A DNA stretch of 64,000 bases, from NCBI GenBank assembly GCA_963277665.1, contig OY728130.1:1366592393-1366656392 (forward strand). The letters run 5' to 3'. The stretch's first letter is position 1, and the number at the start of each line of letters is the position of its first letter. This stretch comes from Viscum album (Eukaryota > Streptophyta > Magnoliopsida > Santalales > Viscaceae). The position numbers and the translations under genes are program-made. The notes beneath the pieces are model-generated. The model saw only the letters and a list, made by a program, of their open reading frames with translations, did not search any database and was not told where the DNA came from. Of this stretch, positions 11,465 through 22,553 are shown in pieces.

Positions 11465-14400
11465 TGTAACACCCTGAGATTTTATGAGAAATATTTTTAA
11501 TTTCATTGATGTATTATAAGCTACACCAAGAATAACTTGTGATATACACAACACCGTATTAGCTTGCAGTATATGAAAACACTATTCTAGGCTTGTGTTT
11601 CATGCTAGATCAACCTTCCTCGATAGCGTGTGTTATACGAAATACCGAGTTTCACTAAACGAGATATTATTATAATATTATTATGAAGTAACTGTTATGA
11701 ATAGTAATACCCACTTTTTGAAATTTTATAAATTTTATCTTTCAAAATGGACTTTATTTTTGGATTCAGAATATCGAAATTAGCCTAGGGTGAATTTTTG
11801 ATATTTTTCTGAAAACTTTCAATTTTTGATGAATAGTGAAAACACCAGGTAACTATTTAAAAACCAACTTTTTATTTAAATGATTATTTATTTTATTTAA
11901 ATTTATTTTAGGTCAAAATTGATACATAATACCTATATAAGTTCAATATAATTCATTGGATTCATTTTATAATAATTTTAGATATATAAAAATTTTATTG
12001 AACTTTTCACCGTCTTTTACCCACCTCTTGGGAGAATTTGAAAATTTACATAAAACTTAATTTTATTTCTTCAATGTGTAGAATTTAGAAAATTCAAGAC
12101 ATACAATTAATATCAAGGAGTAAAATGTGGTTCAATAAGATAAAAATAATTTTTGGTGAATAGTAACTTTTTACTTTTATTTACCACGGTTAAAAGTAAA
12201 TAGGGTAATTAAGGGTAAAAATGATATTATTATTACCCTAAAACATGTCCTAATTCTATTGGATAAGTGTAATTCATCCAAAAACAACCTTAGGAATAAA
12301 ATATTACCCTTTAGGTCCACTTGGATTAGATTAGGACATTTATTATTATTTTATTTAAAGAAGAGTTAAAATAGTTAAAATCAAAGTTTAATAACTAAAA
12401 CATTTTTAATATAGGTTTATAAATAAGATAAATTATACTATAAATATTCATTAGAAAGATAAAAATATTTCCTACATAATGGTATATTATTTATAATTTT
12501 TATACATTAAATAATTTAATTTATTTATGACACAATGATGACATAGTAATTACCTTATTAATGAAATATTAACATAATTGATGTTATAAATACCCAAATA
12601 AATTTAATTAGAGAATTTTTATGAATTAAACTAATTTTCTAGGTCAATATTACATGTTATTATTTATTTAATTAAATTTTTTTCGAACTAATCATGTTGT
12701 TATGATTTTCACAAAAATCAATTACCAAATAGTGTCAAAATTGACATAAAATAGTTTTTAAAACAAATATTATATTATTAATTGTTATTCTATTCCTAAA
12801 AATCTACGGTTCGGACAAATGACTTATATAATGTTATATATATTAATAAGTAACCACTTGGGGTTCTTTTGTCTTGTTATAGTAAGTTTATTAACCATAT
12901 AGTGTGAGAAAACAAGAAGACACGGTAAAAGTTAAATTATTTAACTTAGAGTTAAATCTAAATGATAAGGTTAAAATAGTAACATAAACTTGTCTAACAC
13001 CTATTGGTTGAGAGTATTTCTACCCATCCCAACTTTAGCTATGAAATAAATCAATTTTGAGATATTATAAATTGAATATGACTTTATTATAAAATAATAT
13101 TTTAAGTTTTTCCTAAAGTGCCCCTCTCCTCCCTTATAAAAGGGAACCTCCTCTCTCTTCTATTTACACAATTTTGAGCCTTAAAGCTCTTCCAAAACCT
13201 TCCCATTTTACTTCTAAACTTCCATATAAACATTATATAGGTTCTTGTCTCCTCAAAATACCAACTCTAGTGCCATAAGAGGAAGCTTAAAAGATGTGTG
13301 TCGAAGAAGAGGTAATCTCTTCTATTGATTCTTTTAAGTTTTCTTTCTTCTTAAACTTCTTATTATTTAGTTATTTCATTATAAAGTAATAAATTTAGTA
13401 TCACTAATATGCTGATATGTTATTATAAATATGAAACAACTTAATTTCACCTTCTATCCATCCTATGGAAAACGAAATCACCGCGCGTGCGTACATATGG
13501 AATACCGTCTCCACGCCATGGTGGAATCTGTTTTTCCACTACCACCTTACTTGGATGGGTATAATGGTGTAAATAATAACTATATATTGTTATTATAACA
13601 TCATAATGATTCTGTGATATTATATCATCCACTCCAATTCAATTCAATAATTATGGGAATGATATCATCACTCGTGCGTACGTACGGATTACCGTCTCCA
13701 CGACGCGATGAGACTCATTCTCCATGTTAACCATTCAAGAATGATTATAAAGTATATATAATAAATAATAATGAAATATATGACATGATAAAACTCATGT
13801 ATTTATGTATATATATATATGTCATCTACTTACTTCCATTCAAGTCAATAAGGAAAGGAAAACAACATTCATGCGTACGTACGGCCTACCGTCTCCATGA
13901 ATGGTGTATTTCATTTAATTTATCTATCTATTATATATATATATAATGAATATATATGATATATAAATCATGATTTACATTCTAGAAGTATGTAAATCAT
14001 GATATAAGTAATAATAATATCAATAACAACAAGTCCAAACATGTACGATAAATAAAACGATTTTACCCAAAACGCTGCTTTAAAATGGAATTACATCAGA
14101 ACGGGTAATATAAATTCATAATTGAACCATATATGATATCATAACAATGAATATTATTTTTTTAATAATTCAATGACATTATTTAAATCATTAAACAGGA
14201 GGTTCGGATATGTACGTAGCATATCGGACCTAAGGTAAGGGATAACTTTTCCAATCTCATTTTTATCCGAGGTTGTTTATCCGTAAGTATTTACTGGGGT
14301 TATATTTATCATCCATGTCCCAGTTTTCTAAAAATGGTTTCATGTATGTTTAAATTCCTTTTTACCCATTTTTTAATTTTATTACACGATATGTAAGGAA

Positions 14401-15527
14401 TATTTCTTTTGTTTACCATATGAGGTACTTTTTGACTTTTCCGACAAAAGTACGAGGAGAATGTTTTTTTAACTTATACGGCATGAACGGATCTTTACTG
14501 TTTCATAACGCCTTATTTTCATGAATATTCCTATGCAATATTTCATGATTATTTTCAACAAAATTCTTTTCTTTTAAAATTTCATGGCATTTTGAGATAT
14601 TAAAATGATTTTGAAGAAGAACGGATATTTTCCTCAAGAATTAATTTCAAGTGTTTTATCAAAACTATTTTCCATCTAAGATGACATTATTTAGCATGTT
14701 TATGTTTCAAGTATAATATCTCTATTATTTACATGGTTTGATTTTTATTATGATGAAATGATATCCATTGGTTTTATATGGATTATGTTATGATGGGATG
14801 ATGTTTATTAAACCCATTTTATTCTTTGGGTTATGATGAATGATTTATGTTTATGTTGTGGCACATGAAAGAATGATCTCATTATGAGATGGGTGGGACC
14901 TATATCTCCCTCCAATGCATTGAGTAAATATTTATATCTCATGATATAGACATGGCTGGAACGGTAAGTTAATCTGATTCAGTGATACAAGACTGGAATG
15001 AGGAGTGAACTCGATTCAGAAAGGGACTTTGTCCACTAAGATGGTCTTGGAAGCAATTCCTTGGATACTATGGAAATCATATCATGTGCTTAATTGTTTT
15101 TCACAATTAAATGTTTTATTCCCATGCTATTTTATCATGATTGATGTTCCTTTATGATCTATGACTTACGTACTGCCAAGATTTATTTCACAACTCAATA
15201 TTTTCATGTTTAAACTTTATGTTCATGTTTTGAATTTCAAATGTATATGGTTTGTTTTATTTTCTCCATGCTTACACTTACTGAGCATTTGAGATCACCC
15301 TTTATATGTTTTCTTTTCCTCCGGATATAAATAAAGGTTTTAGGTAAGAAAAAAAGTGGAAGATCTTTATGGGAGATGTTGAAGATCTTTTACCAAGATT
15401 AGAAGATTATGTTCCAAGTTTCCAAAGACACTAAACTATTATGGTCCTTTGGTGTCTGTTTTTTTATGTATTAAGTATTTTGAAAAAGCAATTTAATGTC
15501 CATGTATGTCAAGTACGGGTCTCTACA
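11465..15527 (+). repeat. E1 right (3') LTR
   Basis: Direct repeat of 5256-9316. TATA box at 13135-13142, donor-like GTAATC at 13312; the acceptor equivalent has lost its AG (TTTTCCTCCG at about 15323). Confidence 0.93.
13459..13916 (+). other. Triple hairpin array (E1 right LTR)
   Basis: Hairpins about 13459-13557, 13657-13720 and 13852-13916; cores 13490-13511, 13677-13698 and 13874-13895. Compared with the left LTR, hairpin 3 reads ATTCATG with CATGAAT instead of GTTCATG with CATGAAC: a double change that keeps the pair. In hairpin 1 the inner ACGG has become ATGG, which still pairs with CCGT through U-G in RNA. Confidence 0.9.
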
Positions 15528-15532
15528 ATTTT

Positions 15533-15738
15533 TAGTAAAAATAACAAATGACATGCTGAAAACTGATCAAACACATTAAGATTGTTTTGATACATTAGGA
15601 AAATGATCCATAAGTCATTTGTGAGCTGTAGGAATTGACCACACTTCAATTCAATGCACAATGAGATTGGTATGACTCAAAGTGTCTTTTTTTATTTAAA
15701 ATTGACATTAATTTTAGAAAAAAACACAAGTGACATAC
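15533..15738 (+). repeat. CACTA ~190-bp subterminal unit, copy 2, plus start of the next
   Basis: Resumes after E1 and its target duplication; ATTGTTTTGATACATTAGG and AAATGATCCATAAGTCATTTG match copy 1. A new unit begins about 15720 and is cut at 15738 by E4. Confidence 0.7.
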
Positions 15739-17251
15739 TGATGGTCAACACCATCACCTAACTGCATAGTCTAAAGGGGCCTCCACCCACAAAGAGTGGT
15801 CAACACCACCTCAACTAAGTCCTATATATATGAACATGACTCCAATAGTGCATCAAACAAAAAATTATGAGCATAAATCACTAAAAAACCTAATCCACAT
15901 CTTCCGAAACCTCATGCCCCTATGACCATGTCCCTAAAATCATGATGGTCAATACCATCTCAAGTCTCGAGAGCCGTGACCTTATCCTAAAGACTTCATC
16001 ACTTAAAATCCTGATAACCAAGTTGCCTCAACCAGGTGAGCATCATCACTCAAAGTATCTGATCCAAGCCCCACCTGACAAACCACGTCGCCCCAATCCA
16101 GATGACCAGCACCCACCTCAATCCTAAGGTCAATCCCATTACATTACCATGGAATCAAGTAAACAATATAAAAATTTGATTTAATTCAAATTTACACTCA
16201 GCCTAAACTTTCTAAGTTAGTCTAAACCTCTTACCCAGTATAACCAATCATAGTAAAGCAAGAGAATTCCCATAGGAATCTCATATAATCATTAGAACAA
16301 TTTATTAAGAATGTATTTAATTAATTTGGTTCTCTCTCTAAAAACCCACATAGTGTATATGAACGTACCCCTAAAAACTCACAAAATCAAGGAGAAAGAT
16401 AGGAACCACCTACCATGTACTAGTATGTGCTCACTCATTTGATATTGTCCTCAAAATCAATCTAAATTGGAAGAAAATGGTGTTTTATATGAATGCCCTG
16501 AAAATAGGGGAAAATAGATCTCATGGATTTACCGCTTCATATGGTGATATAAATATAAAAGGGAAGTTATAAAATTTAAGGTATTATTGAGATGAATATG
16601 TATCCCCTAACGGATCAAAGATCAAATTCTGGATGATGGAGTTTCCTTAAACCCTAGGGAGAAGGAAGATGGAGGAGCTCCCTCTATTGTGCATTGTAAA
16701 TGGGAGGAAAGGGAGGAGAAAGAAGGAAATAGTGAATTAGGGGAAAAATTAAATTCCCACTTTTTAATGGGCCACATGGTTTGGCCATACAGTTTGGATT
16801 ACCGTGTTCCAATCATACGGTTCCCACTATCTAAGCACCACACTACACATGGTTAGGCACACGATTTTCCAAACTATGAGAAAACTATGTGAATCAACTC
16901 TATTAAAAATTGAAGAGGTTTCACATGGACATTTACCCCAACCTATATAGTTTTCCAAACCATGTCAAATTTATATGGTGGCCCACATGGTTTATTCTGG
17001 GAGACCGCATGGTTTTTTCAAACTGTGCACCTCTATCCGTGCTTTACTGAAATGGAGTTCTTAGACCCCGCTGCACCCAAAACCCCAAGGAACTTTATAA
17101 TCCTTAAAACCCATATAAAAAAGGACTTGGGTAAATAAAACTCTCGAATTTAGGTTCCAAATATCAAAAAAAATATGACCCGCTCACCAAACATGAAAAA
17201 TTCAAACAGGTTGAGGGTTTTCCGACCAGCTCAAAAACCCTAGACATTACA
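15739..17251 (-). repeat. E4 3' LTR
   Basis: 1513 bases with TG...CA ends on the minus strand, next to the polypurine tract. About 90 percent alike by eye to 58243-59702. Confidence 0.7.
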
Positions 17252-18199
17252 ATCTCCCCACCTTAACATAGATCATCCTAAAGCTATAACAATTTACCCA
17301 AATATGGTACCATATATACTCATATCATCAAAATCAACCTGGTCTACCCCAATCATTAATTCATAGGTCAACTCCCCTCAAGGCACTCTCAATATTATGA
17401 GTTACCTACCCGGTCACTTCTTGAGCCAAAACTCAAATTTCTTGGTGGCCCACCCACCATCCCTGGACTCAAATTTCCTCCCAAGATGCATCATCATTCT
17501 TGCACCTCATTGGGTGCTCAAATAATACCCATTCCATATTTAACACCCATCAAGTCTTGTATCTCATCAGATGCCCATATATACTTGTTCCATACACAAC
17601 ACTCATAAAATCCCACATCTCATCAGATTCCCATAGATATTTCATCTCAACAATTTATCAAATAAACCCGCATCATATATAAATATTCATGGCCATCAAA
17701 ATCTGGGTCCCTACACACCTCATATATAACCTACATCACATCAATTCCCAGATGCATACACAGGTCACATACAAATCTGCATCATTTCAATTCCCACATA
17801 AATCTTGATTCCAACGCACCTCATATATATATATATAAATATCACATCATAATTGATGGAAACCTAGTAAATAGTGCCTATTTAGTCCAAAAACAATGAA
17901 CGTTCACCTCATGCACCAAAACCGGCCAAATCCAAAATGAAAGAAAAGTGCAGTCACCCCCACAACATACCACTAACTATCATTAGATCACCATCCTACT
18001 CTGACCCTAACAGCTTGATTGTATGATTTTGGCCTTATGCCTGACTACCTGAGTTTTTTCCTCCTTACAGAGCTCCAATAGCCACTATCAACTGATCCCA
18101 CTACTGGGTCCCGCTATCTTTTACAAGACCTCCACATGTAGCTAAATCCCAACTATCCACTCTTGGTACTTCTCTTAGTTGGACCTAAGATCCCTAAGA
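17252..18199 (-). other. E4 interior 3' part
   Basis: Between polypurine tract and gag remnant; short repeated phrases such as CTCATCAGATGCCCATATAT. No pol motif is visible. Confidence 0.5.
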
Positions 18200-19200
18200 C
18201 CACCTTATTCCCTGGATCCCACATGTCTGATAAGGCTTCCTATAGAACCTCTCCAAGTGGCTCATATGATTTCACACATGACACTCCTTCAGAACCTTAT
18301 CAAATTGGGTCTGAACATGCACTAGATTCATGCACTAAAAGCATAGTACTATAGACCCACTCCTCAAAAGTCTTCCTGAGTCTCTAGCCTAACTTCCCTG
18401 GTGAGACTCCTCACGACATCTCTCTGTGCTTCCTGAATCATCATTTCTCAACTCACCTGACACTTTCACCTGGCTCGAATAAGACTAGTATGTCAAGTTT
18501 CCCTCATCTATTAGTTTCTGATTTCCTGCCTCTGAGAAGAATGTTAGTCTAAATATATTCACCTACACCCTGATTGTGTGTCACAATCCATCCACAAAAC
18601 ATTGCACCCTATTGATGTCATCTCCCACTATATTAGGTGAAAATCACGACAGGTTAGTGAAATTCACTGCATAGTCTATGACAGAAGTATCCCCCTATTA
18701 GAGGTTCATGAACTCATAGGCTTTATCTACCCTTGGTGTCTCTGGACGATGTTCTCAAAGAATATGGCCTCAAAATCCTTCTGATACAATCCCATGTGTT
18801 TGCTCGCCTATACCTATACATCCCACAATCATTATGTCTTTCCTCTGAGCATATATGTGACCAGGCTCACCCTCTGACCTGGGGTGTCTCGAGTTGGTGA
18901 AATATAGTTTGTACCAACACTACCAAGTTCTATATTGTTTTCGGTCCCCCCTCACTCTTAAATAGCGATGGGTGCTAAGATTGGAACTCTCAAATAAAGT
19001 ATGCCATAGATGGCTCATATCCATGGGATCCCCTATCGAGGCCCTCTATGAAAAAAACCTAGGCTCACCCTAAGCTTCTCATCAATACATGGCCCAAATT
19101 TTTCCATATGCAGCTTTGTCGCCTATATCAAATCCTCTACCTAGATATCATGATCGTCTTGACCCTTTAGGGCCTCATCCCAACTCTCAGGGGCTTCATC
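18200..19200 (-). pseudogene. E4 gag remnant (Retrotrans_gag), strongly decayed
   Basis: Best read with its sister at 60500-61420, where the minus strand shows RRVRLVTYML, DFEARF, MEYAENFTNLSWFSPGMV and VVN in the order of the Retrotrans_gag core, then a knuckle-like CHACD...SHLERF whose last Cys is lost. The same pieces occur here with additional stops and frameshifts. Gag would form the capsid of the particle. Boundaries are approximate. Confidence 0.55.
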
Positions 19201-19384
19201 CCATGAACACTTATGTAGCACCATCTCGCCACCCTCTTGACACTCCACTGAATCCCATCTAGGTGGAATCCCACTAAATACCAATCATGATGGTCAAACA
19301 ACCATATAATTTTATATATACAAATATAACCAATATAAAAGGTTGTAACAGGTAACACATCTCACCACCCTTACACTCCCTTAC

Positions 19385-19840
19385 CACACCATGTCACATA
19401 ACATCTGGTCTCAAGGAAGCTTACCTACCCATATCAAGGTCAGGTATCAAGTATCATCTAGTCTTATGGCCCCCTACATACCCACATTAGAGTCAGGAAT
19501 CACATATAATCTAGCCTCATGGACCCTTTCCTACCCAAGATAAGGCCAAGCATCAAATCTCATGTATCAATTCTGGTTAGCTGAGTATAATTCCACTGAA
19601 GAGGTTATATAGAAAATACACTATTTAGCTTCTTTGTTGCCACTTTAAACAACTCACCCCCAATCATCATCTACGTATACCCTTATCAGGGTTAGGATCA
19701 TATATCAGATACATATAAAGTCACATACAGATATCATTGGAACCACATGTTTAGGTTGGCTGAGTAGAATGCCACTAAAAGAGGCTAAGTAAGAAAACAC
19801 AATTTAGCTTCTTTTTTGACACTTTAAATAGTCCAACCCC
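19385..19840. repeat. Tandem-like repeats in E4 5' interior
   Basis: A ~60-base unit recurs (TACCCATATCAAGGTCAGGTATCA, TACCCACATTAGAGTCAGGA, TACCCAAGATAAGGCCAAGC). A ~180-base unit occurs twice, marked by TGAGTATAATTCCACTGAAGAGG (19584) and TGAGTAGAATGCCACTAAAAGAGG (19763), each followed by TTTAGCTTCTTT. Confidence 0.65.
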
Positions 19841-20137
19841 TCTTAGCTCAACTCAGGTTCCCTATGAAAATCCTAAGAAAGCATACATCATATGATTCTA
19901 AGTGCCTATCATGATGTGTAATCAAACCTCCCCTTTCCATACTAGGCCAAGAGACAAAATCCACATAATAGCTAAATATCACACCCAAGTGTTCCACCTG
20001 AGGTGGAAATAAAATCAACTATAAAAGAGAAAAGTAAAACATCAATTTACTGTTGTTCAAAACATAGTATGTTCCTTGTTCATGGGAATGAAAGCACCCA
20101 AACATAAGATTTGTACCCAGTCCTGACATACACAAAA

Positions 20138-20315
20138 GAACAAGTGACAAACTCAAAACTGAGAAAACCCATTTGTATTGTTTTAATATTTTGAAAAAAT
20201 GATTTATGACTCATTTTTGACGTGTATAAATCAACCCCACCTCAATATGATGCATGATGTGACCAGTATAACTCCAAATGTATCTTTTTTATTAAACATT
20301 GACATTTTATTAATG
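20138..20315 (+). repeat. CACTA ~190-bp subterminal unit, copy 3
   Basis: ACAAGTGACAAACTCAAAACTGAG, ATTGTTTTAATATTTTG and AATCAACCCCACCTCAAT; CACTA sequence resumes here after E4. Confidence 0.7.
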
Positions 20316-21007
20316 TATTCTTTCATATTAATTTTTAATTTATATAATTATTGTATTACTAACATGATATTGGTATTCTTATATAGGCAGAATTTTTTTC
20401 TTGAGTTAGGATTCTTTGTTTAGAAATTAATACAATGGAAAACAATTTTTGAGAAAGGATCACAGATTCAAAAATGATGAAACATTAATTTTTTTAACTG
20501 ATTGTTGGATAATTGTAATTATAACCATAAAAAAAATTGTTTAAAATGTATATACTAGTGTTTTTTTGTATTCATGATGTCAAGTAAATGTATATAGCAT
20601 TGTTTGTGAAACTCTTATGTGCGTTGTTTCGTTCTTCTATGCTTTGTTTGTGTGCATGTGTTGTTTTGTGTGCAGGTGATGTTTTGTGCTATCTTTTGTA
20701 GGTGTTTTTTGTGTGCAGGTGTGCAAGTGATAGGTGTGATGTTAAATAAACAGAACATCATAGGAAACTTGACCTTTATTGGCACTCAAAATAGTACTGA
20801 TAAAGGTGGCCCTTTTTCTGTGCTAAAAAAGAGTTGATAAAGGGGGGACCTTTATCAGTGATTTTTTAGTGCTATTAAAGGTCCCCCTTTATCATTGCTT
20901 TTTAGAACTGTTAAAGGGACCCCCTATCTATTCCGTGATTAAAATCACATTTATAGAGCTATTAAAAGCTGTTTATCATGCCTTTAAAAGCCTTATTTGT
21001 AATAGTG
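20316..21007 (+). repeat. CACTA 3' terminal region with subterminal repeats
   Basis: Contains a GT-rich block (20610-20740) built on TGTGTGCAGGTG/TTGTTTTGTG. Then come palindromic copies of ACTGATAAAGG and CCTTTATCAGT in both orientations (20770-20930) and the end ...TTGTAATAGTG at 21007. Such repeats are where CACTA DNA-binding proteins act in known elements; the specific role here is inferred. Confidence 0.75.
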
Positions 21008-22548
21008 TATACTACTTTGAATGAGTATAGTAGATCAGGATTGAACATGATCAATAGTGAGTTATAAAAAAAGGAACTTAACTCATCAAACACAATGTCA
21101 AACATTTCCAAAAAAAGAATATTTTTGGACCATGAGTACTCCTCTAATAGGGGAATTGGATAATGAATTAAAATATCATGTATTATATTTTATATTTAAA
21201 ATATTTTTTATTATTTTAGATAGAATATTTTCTACTAAGAAACTTCCTTTAGTGGTATTAATAATACTATGATCTATATGATTTAAACCTATATAAAATT
21301 ATTAGATTATAATTTTATTAATTATTTGATAGTGTGGTTAGATTGTACACAGTTATTTAAAAAAATCAATATTCAAACAATATTTCAACGTGGGATTGTA
21401 TTCTCTAAGAATTTCATTACTTATCATAAAATTTAATAGCATGAGAAATATTTGTCTAAAAAGATACATATCATATCCAAAAAACCTAAAATTTGGGTTT
21501 TCACATATTATATCCATTCATTTTCCACATCATTTACAAAAAAAGGTAGATCCCTTAGTTATATAAGGCCCTAAGCCTGTCCCTGTGTTTTTAAGGTCAA
21601 TGGTATGAATATTATTGAAATATTTTTTTTGTTTTTTCTAAAACATGTCTTTATAATTTTTATAATAAGTAAATTAATTTATATTTTTATCCAAAATAAG
21701 AGGTGACATAATGTATTTTGATATAATCCGGTTGATATTCAACACGATTTTAAGTCAAAAGTTCAAATGTACGGTTATTTACATCCATATAGCCAAAATT
21801 TATTTCTAGTTAAAGTTTTATTCTATAATTAAAATAGTGTAGAATTTATTTAATGGTTCTCTTATCCTTTTATAAGTTTTTTTATTTAGGTGTTATGATT
21901 TGGTTTTCAAAAAATACTTTTCTATTCTTATTCAAAAGGTGGTAGTTCACCTTAATTTGAATGAAACATAAAACATCTTAAAAATAAAATAAGTATGTAT
22001 ATATTTTTATTTATAAAAATATAAATAAAAAATAATTAAAACAAATATTGAAAATGAACTTATAAAAAATATACATTATAAATATTGGTTCTCCCTGAAA
22101 TTTATGCTAAATATTGGTCATACTTTTATTCCATGAAAAATTAATGAAATTTTTATCTAATAATATTTTATAAGTAAGAACATGAGTTATATATCAAGGA
22201 GAGTTGAATTTATAGATTCCAGGTTATTGAAAATATAAAACAAACAAGAAATGATGTTGTGGTGGTGGGGGTGGGGGTTATTTTGTGATAATTATTCAAA
22301 ATTAAAAAGGAAATAAAATAATTTTTTTACTAGTGTCATGGTAATAATAAAATTGGATATGGGAGAGAAAATAAATGACAATAATTTCAGGGTTTCTATA
22401 TATTATTTAAGGTTATTATTTCTATAAATTTCTTTTTATTTGATGAAATTATTTGGTTGAAGTTAAACCATAATCTTGATTACCCTTTTTCCATTTTTAA
22501 ATGATACACTTAGAGAATAAACTTAGTGTAAGTAATATACAAAAGATT
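21008..22548. other. AT-rich spacer, no gene seen
   Basis: Between the CACTA end and E3. A G-rich run GTGGTGGGGGTGGGGG at about 22260 is the only oddity. No reading frame has recognisable content. Confidence 0.6.
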
Positions 22549-22553
22549 AAAAC

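Larger units (their letters stand above)
5256..15527 (+). mobile_element. E1: non-autonomous Ty3/gypsy-type LTR retrotransposon with ~4.06-kb LTRs and gag-only interior
   Basis: Two LTRs of 4061 and 4063 bases begin TGTAACACCCTGAG and end CTCTACA. They are flanked by the perfect 5-base target duplication ATTTT (5251-5255 and 15528-15532). A tRNA-iMet primer site follows the left LTR and a polypurine tract precedes the right. The interior is only 2148 bases and holds a shrunken gag remnant and a SINE; no protease, reverse transcriptase, RNase H or integrase is visible. In the first ~110 bases the two LTRs differ at 8 positions, so the insertion is not recent. E2 is a related element. Confidence 0.93.
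15739..20131 (-). mobile_element. E4: minus-strand Ty3/gypsy remnant, 3' LTR plus gag-only interior
   Basis: Read on the minus strand, the interior ends in a polypurine tract (AAGGTGGGGAGAT) followed by an LTR starting TGTAATGTC (17251) and ending GACCATCA (15739). Upstream in the same reading is a decayed gag. I find no pol and no 5' LTR, and the right boundary near 20131 is an estimate from the point where CACTA repeat sequence resumes. A second copy, together with the same CACTA 3' end, is at 58243-62570. Confidence 0.7.
1..21007 (+). mobile_element. CACTA (En/Spm) DNA transposon, 5' end outside window, with nested insertions
   Basis: The left end lies before base 1. The coding part (1 to about 4050) has two genes typical of plant CACTA elements in the usual order: TNP2-type transposase with DUF4216, then a Transposase_24/Ulp1 gene. 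The right end is at 21007, where a run of short palindromic subterminal repeats finishes in TTGTAATAGTG, the 3' form of a CACTA terminus (the copy at 63511 ends GTAGTAGTG). Element E1 (5256-15527) and the minus-strand gypsy remnant E4 (about 15739-20131) sit inside its 3' noncoding part. Both genes carry several stop codons, so it is not autonomous. The matching 5' terminus is not in the window, so joining 1-5255 with 15528-21007 as one element rests on the shared ~190-bp repeat units that flank E1. Confidence 0.8.

Noticed and set aside
20619..20837. Cys/Phe/Val-rich 72-codon frame
   Set aside because: Translation of the GT-rich CACTA repeats.
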